In this document: positions 25,822-38,323 of the stretch, piece by piece
Numbering within the stretch: the stretch's first letter is position 1
Layout of the letters: each line of letters opens with the position of its first letter
Assembly: GCF_900090225.1 (NCBI RefSeq)
Contig: NZ_FMHY01000002.1
Coordinates: 7,068,001 to 7,132,000 of the forward strand
Reading direction: 5' to 3'
Origin: Micromonospora eburnea
GTDB lineage: Bacteria; Actinomycetota; Actinomycetes; Mycobacteriales; Micromonosporaceae
Length of the DNA: 64,000 nt
Made by a program: the position numbers and the translations under genes
The notes under the pieces: generated by a model
Database searches by the model: none
What the model saw: the letters and a program-made list of their open reading frames with translations, nothing else
What the model was told of the DNA's origin: nothing

Positions 25822-26271
25822 CTACACGGTGCGGAATTTTCGGTGCGTGGCGATGTCATCCACCCGGTACAGTGTTTCCGAGTTGCGCGGGCGCAGCATC
25901 AGCGCCAGTACGGACTCCGGGATGAGGCGGGCGACTCCTGCGGCCCCCGTCCAGCTCATCCGAACCCGGGTCGTGGTGTCCGAGAGCGGCTCGAGTGCCA
26001 GGCGGATACGGGCGATGCCGAACGGCCCGGCGTGTGCTTCGAGTTCGAGTAGCCGGTTCGGCTCCATCGCGCGTACCACCGTCTGGTCCTCGATCTGCAG
26101 CGGCCACGGGCCCAACCGGTGATGGACTCGGGTGCCCACTGCGGGCCAGCCGTCATCGACGTTCCGTATGTGGGCGGCGCCGACGACCCAGCCGGCGTAG
26201 CTCCAACCATCCGCAAGCACAGCGAAGATCTGTTCGGGTCGGGTACGGATGGTCCGGCAGACCTCGATCAT
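25822..26271 (-). CDS. SRPBCC family protein (polyketide cyclase/dehydrase-like fold)
   Basis: A 149-residue START/Bet v1-like protein. It begins MIEVCRTIRTRPEQIFAVLADG, a usual SRPBCC start, continues YAGWVVGAAHIRNVD and LGPWPLQIEDQTVVR, and has the C-terminal helix around ESVLALMLRPRNSETLYRVDDIA. ATG 26271 is preceded by GAGGAG. Such proteins bind small hydrophobic ligands in a deep cavity; the ligand here is unknown. It is divergent from the threonylcarbamoyl-AMP synthase gene. Confidence 0.82.
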   Translation of the reverse strand: MIEVCRTIRTRPEQIFAVLADGWSYAGWVVGAAHIRNVDDGWPAVGTRVHHRLGPWPLQIEDQTVVRAMEPNRLLELEAHAGPFGIARIRLALEPLSDTTTRVRMSWTGAAGVARLIPESVLALMLRPRNSETLYRVDDIATHRKFRTV

Positions 26272-26420
26272 CACGTCTCCTCGCCTCCGGCCGTGCCATC
26301 CGCCTTCCCCGTCCAGGCGGAGGCAAACGAGGGCAGGTTCCCGCACCCGGAGTCGATCACAGTCGAGCGCCGGCGGCGGCCACCCCACCGGCCCGTCGTA
26401 GCGACCGTGGGGCGGCAGGC

Positions 26421-26426
26421 TAGCGT
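26421..26426 (+). promoter_or_regulatory. Leaderless -10 box for the Sua5-type gene
   Basis: TAGCGT ends 6 bases before the GTG start at 26433, placing the predicted first transcribed base on the start codon. Confidence 0.5.
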
Positions 26427-26432
26427 CGGGGC

Positions 26433-27407
26433 GTGAGTTCCGGATCCCCGCGCGTCCTGCCGGCCGCCAGCGGCATCGCTGAGGCGGCTGCCGTCCTGCG
26501 TACCGGTGGGCTGGTTGCCTTCCCCACCGAGACGGTTTACGGACTGGGCGCGAACGCGCTCGATGCCCGGGCGGCGGCGCGGATCTTCGAGGCGAAGGCG
26601 AGGCCCAGCTTCGACCCGCTGATCACTCACCTGGCCGACGCCGCCGACCTGCCCGGTTTGGTCGGCGCGGTGCCGCCGGCGGTCGCCGCGCTGGTCGACC
26701 GGTTCTGGCCCGGGCCGCTCACGTTGATCGTGGACCGGCCGGCGGCGATCCCGCCGATCGTCACCTCCGGTCTGCCGACCATGGCGGTCCGGGTGCCGGA
26801 CGAGCCGTCCGCCCGGGCGCTGATCGCCGCCGCCGGGGTGCCGGTGGCTGCACCCAGCGCCAACCGGTTCGGTCAGCTCAGCCCGACCCGGGCCGAGCAC
26901 GTGGTGGCCGGGCTGGGCGACGCGGTGGAGGTGGTGCTCGACGGCGGCCCGACCCGGTGCGGCATCGAGTCGACCATCGTGGACGCCCGGGGCGAACGGC
27001 CGGTGGTGCTGCGGCTCGGCGCGCTGCCGGTGGAGGCGCTGGTCGAGGCGGTCGGCCCGGTCGACGTACGACCGGGCAGCTCCGGCCAGCCGGTGGCGCC
27101 CGGGACGCTGGCCGCGCACTACGCCCCGCGTACCCCGTTGCGGTTGGGGGCGGCGGAGCCGGCGCCGGGCGACGGCGGCCGGCGCGGGTTCCTGGCCTTC
27201 CGGGAGCGCCCGGCCGGTGCCTGGGCGGCGGTGGAGGTGCTGTCGCCCGAGGGTGATCTGACCGCGGCGGCGGCGCGGCTGTTCGACGCGTTGCATCGGC
27301 TGGACGCGGCCGGGGTGACCGAGATCGTCGTCGAGCCGGTCCCGGAGGTCGGGGTGGGGCGGGCGATCAACGACCGGTTGCGGCGGGCCGCCGCAACCTG
27401 GCACTGA
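26433..27407 (+). CDS. L-threonylcarbamoyladenylate synthase (Sua5/YwlC type)
   Basis: A 324-residue enzyme making threonylcarbamoyl-AMP from threonine, bicarbonate and ATP, the first step of t6A37 tRNA modification. The YrdC domain shows GGLVAFPTETVYGLGANA (about 27-44), KARPSFDPLITH, FWPGPLTLI, VRVPDEP and SANRFGQLSPT. The C-terminal extension (about 205-324), with PGTLAAHYAPRTPLRL, is the Sua5 domain found in the long form. The GTG start is probably leaderless. It is convergent with the GNAT gene, 3 bp apart. Confidence 0.94.
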   Translation: MSSGSPRVLPAASGIAEAAAVLRTGGLVAFPTETVYGLGANALDARAAARIFEAKARPSFDPLITHLADAADLPGLVGAVPPAVAALVDRFWPGPLTLIVDRPAAIPPIVTSGLPTMAVRVPDEPSARALIAAAGVPVAAPSANRFGQLSPTRAEHVVAGLGDAVEVVLDGGPTRCGIESTIVDARGERPVVLRLGALPVEALVEAVGPVDVRPGSSGQPVAPGTLAAHYAPRTPLRLGAAEPAPGDGGRRGFLAFRERPAGAWAAVEVLSPEGDLTAAAARLFDALHRLDAAGVTEIVVEPVPEVGVGRAINDRLRRAAATWH

Positions 27408-27410
27408 CCG

Positions 27411-27869
27411 TCACAGGTCCAGCGCGCCGACCACCTGGTCGCCGCTGTGCTCGCCGGTGAGCCGGAAGCCGAGGCGGCGGTAGAAGCGTTCCGGGCCGTG
27501 CGCGCCGGGCACCCAGGTGGCGACGAGCCGGTCGGTGCCGCGGCGGCGCAACTCCTCGGCCACCGCCTCGACGGCGAAGCGACCGTACCCCCGGCCCTGC
27601 TGGTCGGCGGCGATGTTCAGCCGCCACAGCCCGGAGCGGACGTCGGCCGGGTCGTTCGCCCGCCACCGGATGTCGAGGAAGGCCATCAGGAAGCCGACCG
27701 GCCGGTCGCCGTCGACGATCAGCCGCGGCCAGGCGACGTCCGGCTGGACGTACGCCTCGGCGAGCGACCGCGCGACCGGCTCGACCAGGCCCTCCTGGTC
27801 GGGGCGGACGGCGATCGCGCAGGCGGCCAGGACGTTTTCCGTGGTGATCTTCTCCAGGCGTGGCGGCAC
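27411..27869 (-). CDS. GNAT family N-acetyltransferase
   Basis: A 152-residue acetyltransferase. The acetyl-CoA loop is in the segment LNIAADQQGRGYGRFAVEAV (Q/RxxGxG/A), and the C-terminal GPERFYRRLGFRLTGE is typical. The N-terminus ITTENVLAACAIAVRPDQEGLVEPVARSLAEAY resembles spermine/spermidine (diamine) acetyltransferases of the BltD/SpeG-like group. Substrate is unproven. It stands alone between convergent and same-strand neighbours. Confidence 0.85.
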   Translation of the reverse strand: MPPRLEKITTENVLAACAIAVRPDQEGLVEPVARSLAEAYVQPDVAWPRLIVDGDRPVGFLMAFLDIRWRANDPADVRSGLWRLNIAADQQGRGYGRFAVEAVAEELRRRGTDRLVATWVPGAHGPERFYRRLGFRLTGEHSGDQVVGALDL

Positions 27870-27951
27870 GGCGGCACCCTAACCGCCCGGCCGCGCCGGC
27901 CTCGACCGGTTTACGGCGGCTCGGGCTGGACGGCGGGGCGCGAAACAGGGG

Positions 27952-28749
27952 TCAGGGGGTCAGCGGGACGGTCTCGCCGCGGTGGATGGTGCGTACCTGG
28001 CGGATGAAGCCGCGCCGCTGGGCCTCCTCGACGAAGTGGCGCAGCGGCGAGCGGAACACCGGGTAGTCGTCGTAGTGGACCGGCACGGTCAGCTTCGGCC
28101 GGATCAGTTCCACCACGTCGGCGCCCTGCCGCGCGTCCATGGTGAGCAGGATGCCGGCGACCCTGGTGCCGCCGAGGTGGATCAGCATGGCGTCGATGTC
28201 CGGAAACCGCTGGGGGATCTGCGCGAGCTGCGGGCGCCGCAGGGTATCGCCGGTGATGTAGAGGCGGAACTCGCGGTGACCGCCGCGTTCCAGGTCGACC
28301 AGTGTGCCCATCACGTCGGGCATCAGCCGGTCGAGCACACCGGGACCGTGCTGGCCGGGCAGCGCGGTCAGCCGCAGTGTCTCGTCGCCGTGGCGCAACT
28401 CGTACGACCGCCAGGTGGGCAGCCCTTCCGCCGCCCGGAAACCCCACCGGCGCAGCTTCTGTTCCGCCTGCGGCGTGGTGACGATCGGCAGTTCCCGGCC
28501 CAGCCCCCGGCGGGCCACCCGGTCGAAGTGGTCGCCGTGCAGGTGGGACAGGATCACCGCGTCCAGCGTGGGTAGCTCCGGGATGGTCAGCGCCGGGTCG
28601 GTGCTGCGCTTGGACCAGAGCCCCTTGCCGAGGTACGCCCGCTGGCCCCGATGCAGGAAGTTCGGGTCGGTGAGCAGGGTGAACCCTCCGAGCCTCAGCA
28701 GGGTGGTCGCGGTGCCGATGAAGGTCACCCGCGGTTGTTCGGTTGCCAT
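27952..28749 (-). CDS. MBL-fold metallo-hydrolase (UlaG/NAPE-PLD-like)
   Basis: A 265-residue metallo-beta-lactamase fold protein. The metal motif SHLHGDHFDR is at about residues 67-76, with LTDPNFLHRGQ before it (aspartate ligand), ALPGQHGPG and YITGDT for later ligands, and the terminal histidine in PVHYDDYP. The pattern resembles UlaG/ZnMBL phosphodiesterase-like hydrolases acting on lipid or small phosphate esters. ATG at 28749. It is followed on the left by GNAT; no shared pathway is obvious. Confidence 0.88.
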   Translation of the reverse strand: MATEQPRVTFIGTATTLLRLGGFTLLTDPNFLHRGQRAYLGKGLWSKRSTDPALTIPELPTLDAVILSHLHGDHFDRVARRGLGRELPIVTTPQAEQKLRRWGFRAAEGLPTWRSYELRHGDETLRLTALPGQHGPGVLDRLMPDVMGTLVDLERGGHREFRLYITGDTLRRPQLAQIPQRFPDIDAMLIHLGGTRVAGILLTMDARQGADVVELIRPKLTVPVHYDDYPVFRSPLRHFVEEAQRRGFIRQVRTIHRGETVPLTP

Positions 28750-28818
28750 GTTCCGGCCGTACCCCCGATCGCCGTTGCCATGCTCCGGTCGTCCGCCAGC
28801 GCCGGGTTCGGGTGTTTG

Positions 28819-28862
28819 CAGGGGGCCCTTTTACAACGCGAGGCGTTAATAGGGGGCCCCTC
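28819..28862. repeat. GGGGCCCC/TTAACGCC-type dispersed element, copy 1
   Basis: Two GGGGGCCC blocks (28821 and 28852) flank AACGC-GAG-GCGTT, giving a nested stem-loop between the P-ATPase stop and the MBL gene. The same blocks recur at 57411-57470 and 63406-63445. Confidence 0.65.
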
Positions 28863-28865
28863 CTT

Positions 28866-33425
<4,560 letters not shown>

Positions 33426-33599
33426 TTGCCGTACGTCATGCTCGCCTCCCGCGCTCGTCCCAGGGGGTCCGACTTCCCGGCGTCGCGTCCGTTATGCCCC
33501 TCTGGCGGGGGAAGTTTCCCCGCTGGCCGAGGCATGGACGGGTTCCCCAGTGGAATGCCGACTCGTACGCCGATGTGTCGTCGGAACCGGGGAGGCGGA

Positions 33600-33860
33600 A
33601 TGAGCACGCTGACGCGAAACCTCAGCGAGACACACGAGATGATCAAGACGTACTGCCGGCGGGTGGAGATCCCGGTGCTGGGCGAGGTGGCGGTGCCGCC
33701 GCCGGACAGGCTGGCCTACTACGCGGGGCTGGGCGTGCTCGCCGCGTTCCAGGTGATCGAATGGCCGTTGGCCCTGGTGATCACCGCCGGTCACCTGCTG
33801 GCCGACCAGCACCTCTCCGGGGTGGTCCGGGGTCTGGGCCAGGCGTTGCAGTCGGCCTGA
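33600..33860 (+). CDS. Small single-membrane-segment protein beside the P-type ATPase
   Basis: An 86-residue protein starting MSTLTRNLSETHEMIKTYC at ATG 33600 with GGGGAGG upstream. The first 40 residues are soluble; a proline pair (VPPPDRLAYY) leads into a hydrophobic stretch, AGLGVLAAFQVIEWPLALVI (about 46-65), probably one membrane helix. The C-terminal half is amphipathic. No family is recognised. It is divergent from the ATPase gene, so a role as regulatory subunit is conceivable but unproven. Confidence 0.75.
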   Translation: MSTLTRNLSETHEMIKTYCRRVEIPVLGEVAVPPPDRLAYYAGLGVLAAFQVIEWPLALVITAGHLLADQHLSGVVRGLGQALQSA

Positions 33861-33944
33861 CGAGACGGGGCTCACGGTTGACATAAATCCGGGTTGAGGT
33901 CTGATGCTTGAGCCCATGTCGACCGCACGTACGCCGGGCCGCCG

Positions 33945-35321
33945 GTGACCGCCACCGCCGGGCCGGCGGCCCCACCCGCGCATCTGTATTCGCCGCGCCT
34001 GCGCGCGATGACCGTGGGCAGCGTCGCCCTGGTCTCGCTGCTCGCGTTCGAGGCCCTCGCCGTGGGCACCGCGATGCCCACGGTCGCCCGCAGCCTGGAC
34101 GGGCTGTCCCTGTACGGGCTCGCCTTCGGCGGCACGTTCGCCGCCGGCGTGGTGGCCATGGTCGTCTCCGGCATCTGGTGCGATGCGCGGGGACCTCGCG
34201 CACCGATGTGGCACGGGGTCGCCTGGTTCGTGGCGGGGCTGGTCGTCGCGGGTGCCGCCCCGACGATGGGGGTGCTGGTCGCCGGCCGGGTGGTGCAGGG
34301 CTTCGGCTCGGGCCTGCTCTCCGTGGCGCTGTACGTGATCGTCGGGCAGGCGTACCCGGAGGAGTTGCGGCGGCGGGTCTTCGCCGCGTTCGCCGCGGCC
34401 TGGGTTGTGCCGTCGCTGGTCGGTCCGGCGCTGGCCGGCCTGATCGTCGAGCACCTGGGCTGGCGCTGGGTCTTCCTGGCGGTGCCGGTGGTCGCGGTGC
34501 CGGCGGTGCTGTTGATCCAGCCGGGGCTGCGTGCGTTGGGCGCGGCGGTCCCGGTCCGGCCGCCGACTGGAGCGCTGGCCCGGATCGGTTGGGCCTGCGG
34601 GGCGGGGGCGAGCGCCGCACTGCTGCACCACGGGGGGCAGCAGCGCGGCGTGCCCGCCGCCGTGTTGGTGGCGGTGGCGCTGGCCGGGCTGCTGGTCTGC
34701 GTCCCGCGCCTGCTGCCGGCCGGCTTCCTGCGGGCCGCGCGGGGGCTGCCCACGGTGATCGGCCTGCGCGGTCTCGCCTCGGCGGCGTTCGCCGGGACGG
34801 AGGTGGTGCTTCCGCTGATGCTCTCCCGGGAGCGCGGTTTCTCGCCGACCGCGGCCGGTCTGCTGCTGACCGTCGGCTCGATCTCCTGGTCGGTGGGCTC
34901 GTGGTTGCAGGGCCGGATGGCCTCGCCGCGTTCCACGGCCACGCTGCCCCGGGCCGGGCTGGGCTGCATCACCCTCGGTACGGCCGGCGTGGCGGTGGCC
35001 GCGCTGCCGGGCGTGCCGGTGGCGCTGGTGGTGGTCGCCTGGGCCGTGGCCGGCCTCGGTATGGGGTTGCTCTATCCGTCCCTGTCGGTGCTCACCCTGG
35101 CGCTGTCCGCACCGGACGAGCAGGGGCGCAACAGCTCGGCGCTGCAACTGGGCGACTCGCTGGCCGCCGCCACCGTGCTGGCGCTGACCGGTGCCGTGCT
35201 GGCGGCGGGATCGGCACCCGGCCCGGCGAGCTACGCCGTCACCCTGTCCGTGGCCGCCGGCTGTGGTCTCCTCGGCCTCCTGCTCGCCGGCCGGGTGGTG
35301 GTACGTCCGGCGGCTCCCTGA
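33945..35321 (+). CDS. MFS transporter (DHA2-like, drug/lipid efflux type)
   Basis: A 458-residue major facilitator protein with about 12-14 predicted helices. Motif A-like GTFAAGVVAMVVSGIWCDARGPR is after helix 2, the helix 4 motif GRVVQGFGSGLLSVALYVI, and motif C-like WVVPSLVGPALAGLIVEHLGWRW after helix 5. The arrangement (AVGTAMPTVARSL in helix 1) is that of DHA2-type exporters. Substrate is unknown. GTG 33945 is the only sensible start. A stem-loop (35365-35395) follows. Confidence 0.9.
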   Translation: MTATAGPAAPPAHLYSPRLRAMTVGSVALVSLLAFEALAVGTAMPTVARSLDGLSLYGLAFGGTFAAGVVAMVVSGIWCDARGPRAPMWHGVAWFVAGLVVAGAAPTMGVLVAGRVVQGFGSGLLSVALYVIVGQAYPEELRRRVFAAFAAAWVVPSLVGPALAGLIVEHLGWRWVFLAVPVVAVPAVLLIQPGLRALGAAVPVRPPTGALARIGWACGAGASAALLHHGGQQRGVPAAVLVAVALAGLLVCVPRLLPAGFLRAARGLPTVIGLRGLASAAFAGTEVVLPLMLSRERGFSPTAAGLLLTVGSISWSVGSWLQGRMASPRSTATLPRAGLGCITLGTAGVAVAALPGVPVALVVVAWAVAGLGMGLLYPSLSVLTLALSAPDEQGRNSSALQLGDSLAAATVLALTGAVLAAGSAPGPASYAVTLSVAAGCGLLGLLLAGRVVVRPAAP

Positions 35322-35364
35322 CCGACCACGCCCGCCGAGCCGGGATCGTGCTCGATCCTGGATC

Positions 35365-35395
35365 TGGTGGCCTTCCGGTCGCTCCGAGGCCACCA
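35365..35395 (+). terminator. Possible terminator of the MFS gene
   Basis: TGGTGGCCT (35365-35373) pairs perfectly with AGGCCACCA (35387-35395) around a 13-base loop, 44 bp after the stop. Confidence 0.45.
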
Positions 35396-35475
35396 CTTCC
35401 TGGTTCGAGCTCGGCCCACCGTCACGAACGGCGACGGCGTCTCGTCCTCGGGGCAGGCATGGGAGGGGACGGGTG

Positions 35476-36255
35476 ATGAGGGTTCTGGTAACCGGGGCGA
35501 GTGGCCAGCTCGGGCGGGAGGTGCTGCCGCGACTGCGGGACGGCGGGCACACGGTGCGGGCGGTGAGCCGGCGTCCCCGAGAGGACTCCACGGTGGAGTG
35601 GATGGCGGCCGACCTCGCCACCGGCGACGGGCTGGCCGCGGCGGTGGACGGGGTGGAGGCGGTGCTCCACCTGGCCTCCTCGCCGGTCCGTCGTACCCAC
35701 GCGGTCGACGTGCTGGGCACCGGCCGGCTGGTGGCCGCCGCGGACCGTGCCGGCGTGGGACATCTGGTGTACGTCTCGATCGTCGGGGTCGACCGGGTGC
35801 CGTTCGGTTACTACCGGCACAAGCTCGCGGCCGAGCAGGTGGTGGCGGCCGGCCCGGTGCCGTGGAGCGTGCTGCGGGCGACCCAGTTTCCGGAGTTCCT
35901 GGAGGGGCTGCTGCGTGGTGCCAGCCGGCTCGGGCCGGTGATCGGTGACCCGGCCGTGGTTGCCCAGCCGGTCGACTCCGGTGAGGTGGCGAGCCGGCTC
36001 GTCGCGATGCTGGCCGCCGGCCCGTCGTACGCGGTCGCGGAGTTCGGCGGCCCGCAGGTGCTCCGCTTCGACGAGGCGGTACGGACGTGGCGGGCCGCCC
36101 GTGGATCCCACCGCCCGCTGCTGCCGGTACGGATCCCGGGGCGGTTCGGTCGGGCGTTGCGGTCCGGCGGGCTCACCACCACGGTCACCCCGACCGGCAC
36201 CCGGACCTGGGCGGAGCACCTCGCGGACACGTACGGGGGAACCGGCCGAAGATGA
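35476..36255 (+). CDS. NAD(P)H-binding short-chain reductase-like protein (NmrA/atypical SDR)
   Basis: A 259-residue Rossmann protein. MRVLVTGASGQLGREVLPRL is the N-terminal GxxGxxG dinucleotide site. The middle has HLASSP and ADRAGVGHLVYVSIVGVDRV, with YYRHKLAAEQVV holding a YxxxK pair, as in atypical SDR/NmrA-type proteins. Later parts resemble sugar-epimerase or quinone-reductase-like relatives (YwnB type). ATG 35476 follows a GGAGGGGACGGGTG ribosome site. Substrate is unknown. Confidence 0.88.
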   Translation: MRVLVTGASGQLGREVLPRLRDGGHTVRAVSRRPREDSTVEWMAADLATGDGLAAAVDGVEAVLHLASSPVRRTHAVDVLGTGRLVAAADRAGVGHLVYVSIVGVDRVPFGYYRHKLAAEQVVAAGPVPWSVLRATQFPEFLEGLLRGASRLGPVIGDPAVVAQPVDSGEVASRLVAMLAAGPSYAVAEFGGPQVLRFDEAVRTWRAARGSHRPLLPVRIPGRFGRALRSGGLTTTVTPTGTRTWAEHLADTYGGTGRR

Positions 36256-36280
36256 AAGCTGCGGCGGTTCACATTCGCCT

Positions 36281-36286
36281 TACCGT
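36281..36286 (+). promoter_or_regulatory. Leaderless -10 box for the small membrane gene at 36293
   Basis: TACCGT ends 6 bases before ATG 36293. Confidence 0.45.
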
Positions 36287-36292
36287 GACCGC

Positions 36293-36487
36293 ATGCTGGT
36301 TTTCATCACCACGGTGGTCCTCTACGTGTTCGGTTTCGTCTTCCTGTACGGCGTGATCCGGCTCGGCGTCCGGCACGGCATCGAGGACGTCGAGGCGCAC
36401 CGCGCCCAGATGGCCCGAGCCGAGCAACTCGCGGTCCACCAGGATCGGACGTTCGCCCGCGAGAACGCCTTCCTCACCGGCAGCTGA
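36293..36487 (+). CDS. Small membrane protein, 64 residues
   Basis: MLVFITTVVLYVFGFVFLYG begins the protein with a single membrane helix (about 3-23), then a soluble helix (RLGVRHGIEDVEAHRAQMAR and onwards) and an acidic/basic tail. It has a probable leaderless ATG start. No family is recognised. It lies between the reductase-like gene and the deacylase gene on the same strand. Confidence 0.62.
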   Translation: MLVFITTVVLYVFGFVFLYGVIRLGVRHGIEDVEAHRAQMARAEQLAVHQDRTFARENAFLTGS

Positions 36488-36619
36488 CGCGCCTTCCGCA
36501 AGCTTCGGTCCCCCGGGAGCCCGCGATGTGCTGCACTGTGAGTCGCCCCTACCGGCGCACGGCGGTTCGGTCGGAACGCCGATGGGCGGAGCCGGCTGAC
36601 GGGTGCGAGGATCGCATCC

Positions 36620-37171
36620 GTGATGGGGACGCTGAAGACCGAACCTGCCCGTACCCGCCTGGACCTGCTGGCCCCGCCGGTCGCCGCCGCGATCGGAGGG
36701 TGGCCGGGTGAGGCGCCGGTGGACGTCGACGACGTGCTGGTCGCCCCGATCGACGCCGAGCTGGCCGACACGGCCGCGTTCTGCGCCGCGTACGAGGTGG
36801 GGCTGGACGAGTCGGCGAACTGCGTGGTGGTGGCCGGCAAGCGGGGTGGCGAGACCCGGTACGCCGCCTGCGTCGTACTCGCCACCACCCGGGCCGACGT
36901 GAACGGCGTGGTCCGCCGGATGCTGGACGTACGCAAGGCGAGTTTCGCGCCGATGGCCGACGCCGTCGAGCTGACCGGGATGGAGTACGGCGGGATCACC
37001 CCGATCGGGCTGCCGGAGGAATGGCCGATTCTGGTCGACTCGCGGGTGGTGGCCACCCCGCATGTGATCATCGGGTCCGGCGTACGGCACAGCAAGATCG
37101 CGCTGCCGGGGCCGGCGCTCGGCGTGCTGCCAGGGGCGACGGTGGTGGAGGACCTGGCCAAACCGGCCTAG
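36620..37171 (+). CDS. YbaK/EbsC family aminoacyl-tRNA deacylase-like protein
   Basis: A 183-residue protein of the YbaK/ProX/INS family, which hydrolyses mischarged tRNAs such as Cys- or Ala-tRNA(Pro). NCVVVAGKRGGETRYAACVV resembles the family core containing the catalytic lysine, and DVRKASFAPMADAVELTGM with GGITPIGLP is the usual signature. GTG 36620 is preferred over ATG 36623 by ribosome-site spacing (GAGGATC). The window also has a prolyl-tRNA synthetase at 38780 whose own editing domain is related. It ends 9 bp before the parS palindrome. Confidence 0.9.
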   Translation: MMGTLKTEPARTRLDLLAPPVAAAIGGWPGEAPVDVDDVLVAPIDAELADTAAFCAAYEVGLDESANCVVVAGKRGGETRYAACVVLATTRADVNGVVRRMLDVRKASFAPMADAVELTGMEYGGITPIGLPEEWPILVDSRVVATPHVIIGSGVRHSKIALPGPALGVLPGATVVEDLAKPA

Positions 37172-37180
37172 GTAGTCAGT

Positions 37181-37218
37181 ATCATCGATCTTGTTTCACG
37201 TGAAACAAGATCGATGAT
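37181..37218. terminator. 38-bp perfect palindrome with parS at its centre
   Basis: The sequence reads ATCATCGATCTTGTTTCA on both strands outward from a central CG at 37199-37200. It holds the full 16-bp parS core within perfectly paired arms of 18 bp. It sits between the convergent ybaK-like (stop 37171) and dsbA-like (stop 37221) genes, where a bidirectional hairpin terminator would be expected. AT-rich arms flank the core. Dual use as terminator and centromere is inferred. Confidence 0.85.
37192..37207. other. parS site 6, isolated, 23 kb from oriC
   Basis: TGTTTCACGTGAAACA, perfect 16-bp palindrome. It is on the opposite side of oriC from the other five sites. Confidence 0.95.
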
Positions 37219-37220
37219 GG

Positions 37221-37868
37221 TCACTCGGCTGATTCTCGATGGTCGGCCTCGCGTTGCTCGACCTCGCGCAGGGCGGCGAGCAGGGTCTCCGGCTCCTGGG
37301 CGCCGGTGACGGCGTACTTGCCGGCCAGCACGAAGGTCGGCACGCTGGAGACGCCGATCTGGTGCGCGGTGGCCAGTTCGGCCGCCACCTCACGCCGGCC
37401 CAGGTTCGACTCCAGGTGATCGCGGGTCTCGGCCTCGTCCAGGCCGGCCTCGGCGGCCAGCTTGACCAGCGCGTCCGTCGACCCGATGTCCACGCCGTCG
37501 TGGAAGTGCGCCCGGTAGAGCGCCTCGACCAGCTCGGCGGCCCGGCCCCGCTCGGTGGCGTACCGGATCAGCCGGTGCGCCTCGAAGGTGTTGGCCTGCA
37601 CCGCCCGGTCGAAGCGCAGGTCGAGGCCCACGCCCGCGGCGACCTGGGTGACGTGGGTGAACATCTCCTCGGCCCGCTCCCGGCCGCCGAACTTCGCGGC
37701 CAGCGCCTCGACCAGCGGCTTCGGCTCGGTCACCGGCGTCGGGTCGAGCTGGAACGGCCGGAACCGGACGGTCACCTCGCCGTCGTACGACTCCAGCGCC
37801 TGCTCCAGCCGGCGCTTGCCGATCCAGCACCACGGGCAGACGACGTCGGCGTAGATCTCGATCTCCAT
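37221..37868 (-). CDS. DsbA family oxidoreductase (FrnE-like)
   Basis: A 215-residue thioredoxin-fold protein starting MEIEIYADVVCPWCWIGKR, with a CPWC active site at residues 11-14. The FrnE/2-hydroxychromene isomerase-like body follows, with FRPFQLDPT, FEAHRLIRYA and the late GVSSVPTFVLAGKYAVTGAQ holding the cis-proline. There is no signal peptide, so it is cytoplasmic. ATG 37868 is clear from the family N-terminus. FrnE proteins act in thiol-disulfide exchange, often under oxidative stress. Confidence 0.92.
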   Translation of the reverse strand: MEIEIYADVVCPWCWIGKRRLEQALESYDGEVTVRFRPFQLDPTPVTEPKPLVEALAAKFGGRERAEEMFTHVTQVAAGVGLDLRFDRAVQANTFEAHRLIRYATERGRAAELVEALYRAHFHDGVDIGSTDALVKLAAEAGLDEAETRDHLESNLGRREVAAELATAHQIGVSSVPTFVLAGKYAVTGAQEPETLLAALREVEQREADHRESAE

Positions 37869-37888
37869 GATCGGAGACAACCCGTCGA

Positions 37889-38305
37889 TCAGGAAATCTG
37901 TTCCCGGACCTGGCGCTTGAGTCGGGCCAGGATCGCGTTGCCGCCGCGTACCCGCAACGGGCTGATCGCCTGGGCCAGCCCCATCCGCTGGTAGAGGTCG
38001 TCCGGGACGGCCAGCACCTCCTCGGCGCTCGCCCCGGCCAGCCCCTCGGCGAGGATGCCGGCGAAGGCGCGCGTGGTCGGCGCCTCCGGCGGGCAGTCGA
38101 AGACCGTGGTCACCGTCCGGTCCGGATTGACCTCGGCGCGGAGGAAGAAGGCGGTCTGGCACTCGGGCACCTGCTCCAGCTCCGCCCGGTCCACGCCGGC
38201 CGGCAGGGGCGGGACGACGTCGGCGTACTCAAGGAGCATCTCCAGCACCACGTCGCGGGGCGCGCCCGTGAACTCGTCGACGATCTCGGCCAGCTTGCTC
38301 GGCAT
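37889..38305 (-). CDS. sufE: SufE family Fe-S cluster assembly protein
   Basis: A 138-residue SufE. PECQTAFFLRAEV holds the sulfur-accepting cysteine, within the actinobacterial form of this motif. The N-terminus KLAEIVDEFTGAPRDVVLEMLLEYAD and the end RVRGGNAILARLKRQVREQI are typical. ATG 38305 is preferred because AGGGGG lies 8 bases upstream; a GTG at 38314 is too close to it. SufE relays sulfur from SufS or, in actinobacteria, often neighbours a rhodanese; here a rhodanese is 9 kb away at 47584. Confidence 0.92.
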   Translation of the reverse strand: MPSKLAEIVDEFTGAPRDVVLEMLLEYADVVPPLPAGVDRAELEQVPECQTAFFLRAEVNPDRTVTTVFDCPPEAPTTRAFAGILAEGLAGASAEEVLAVPDDLYQRMGLAQAISPLRVRGGNAILARLKRQVREQIS

Positions 38306-38323
38306 CTCGGGCACCCCCTGAGG

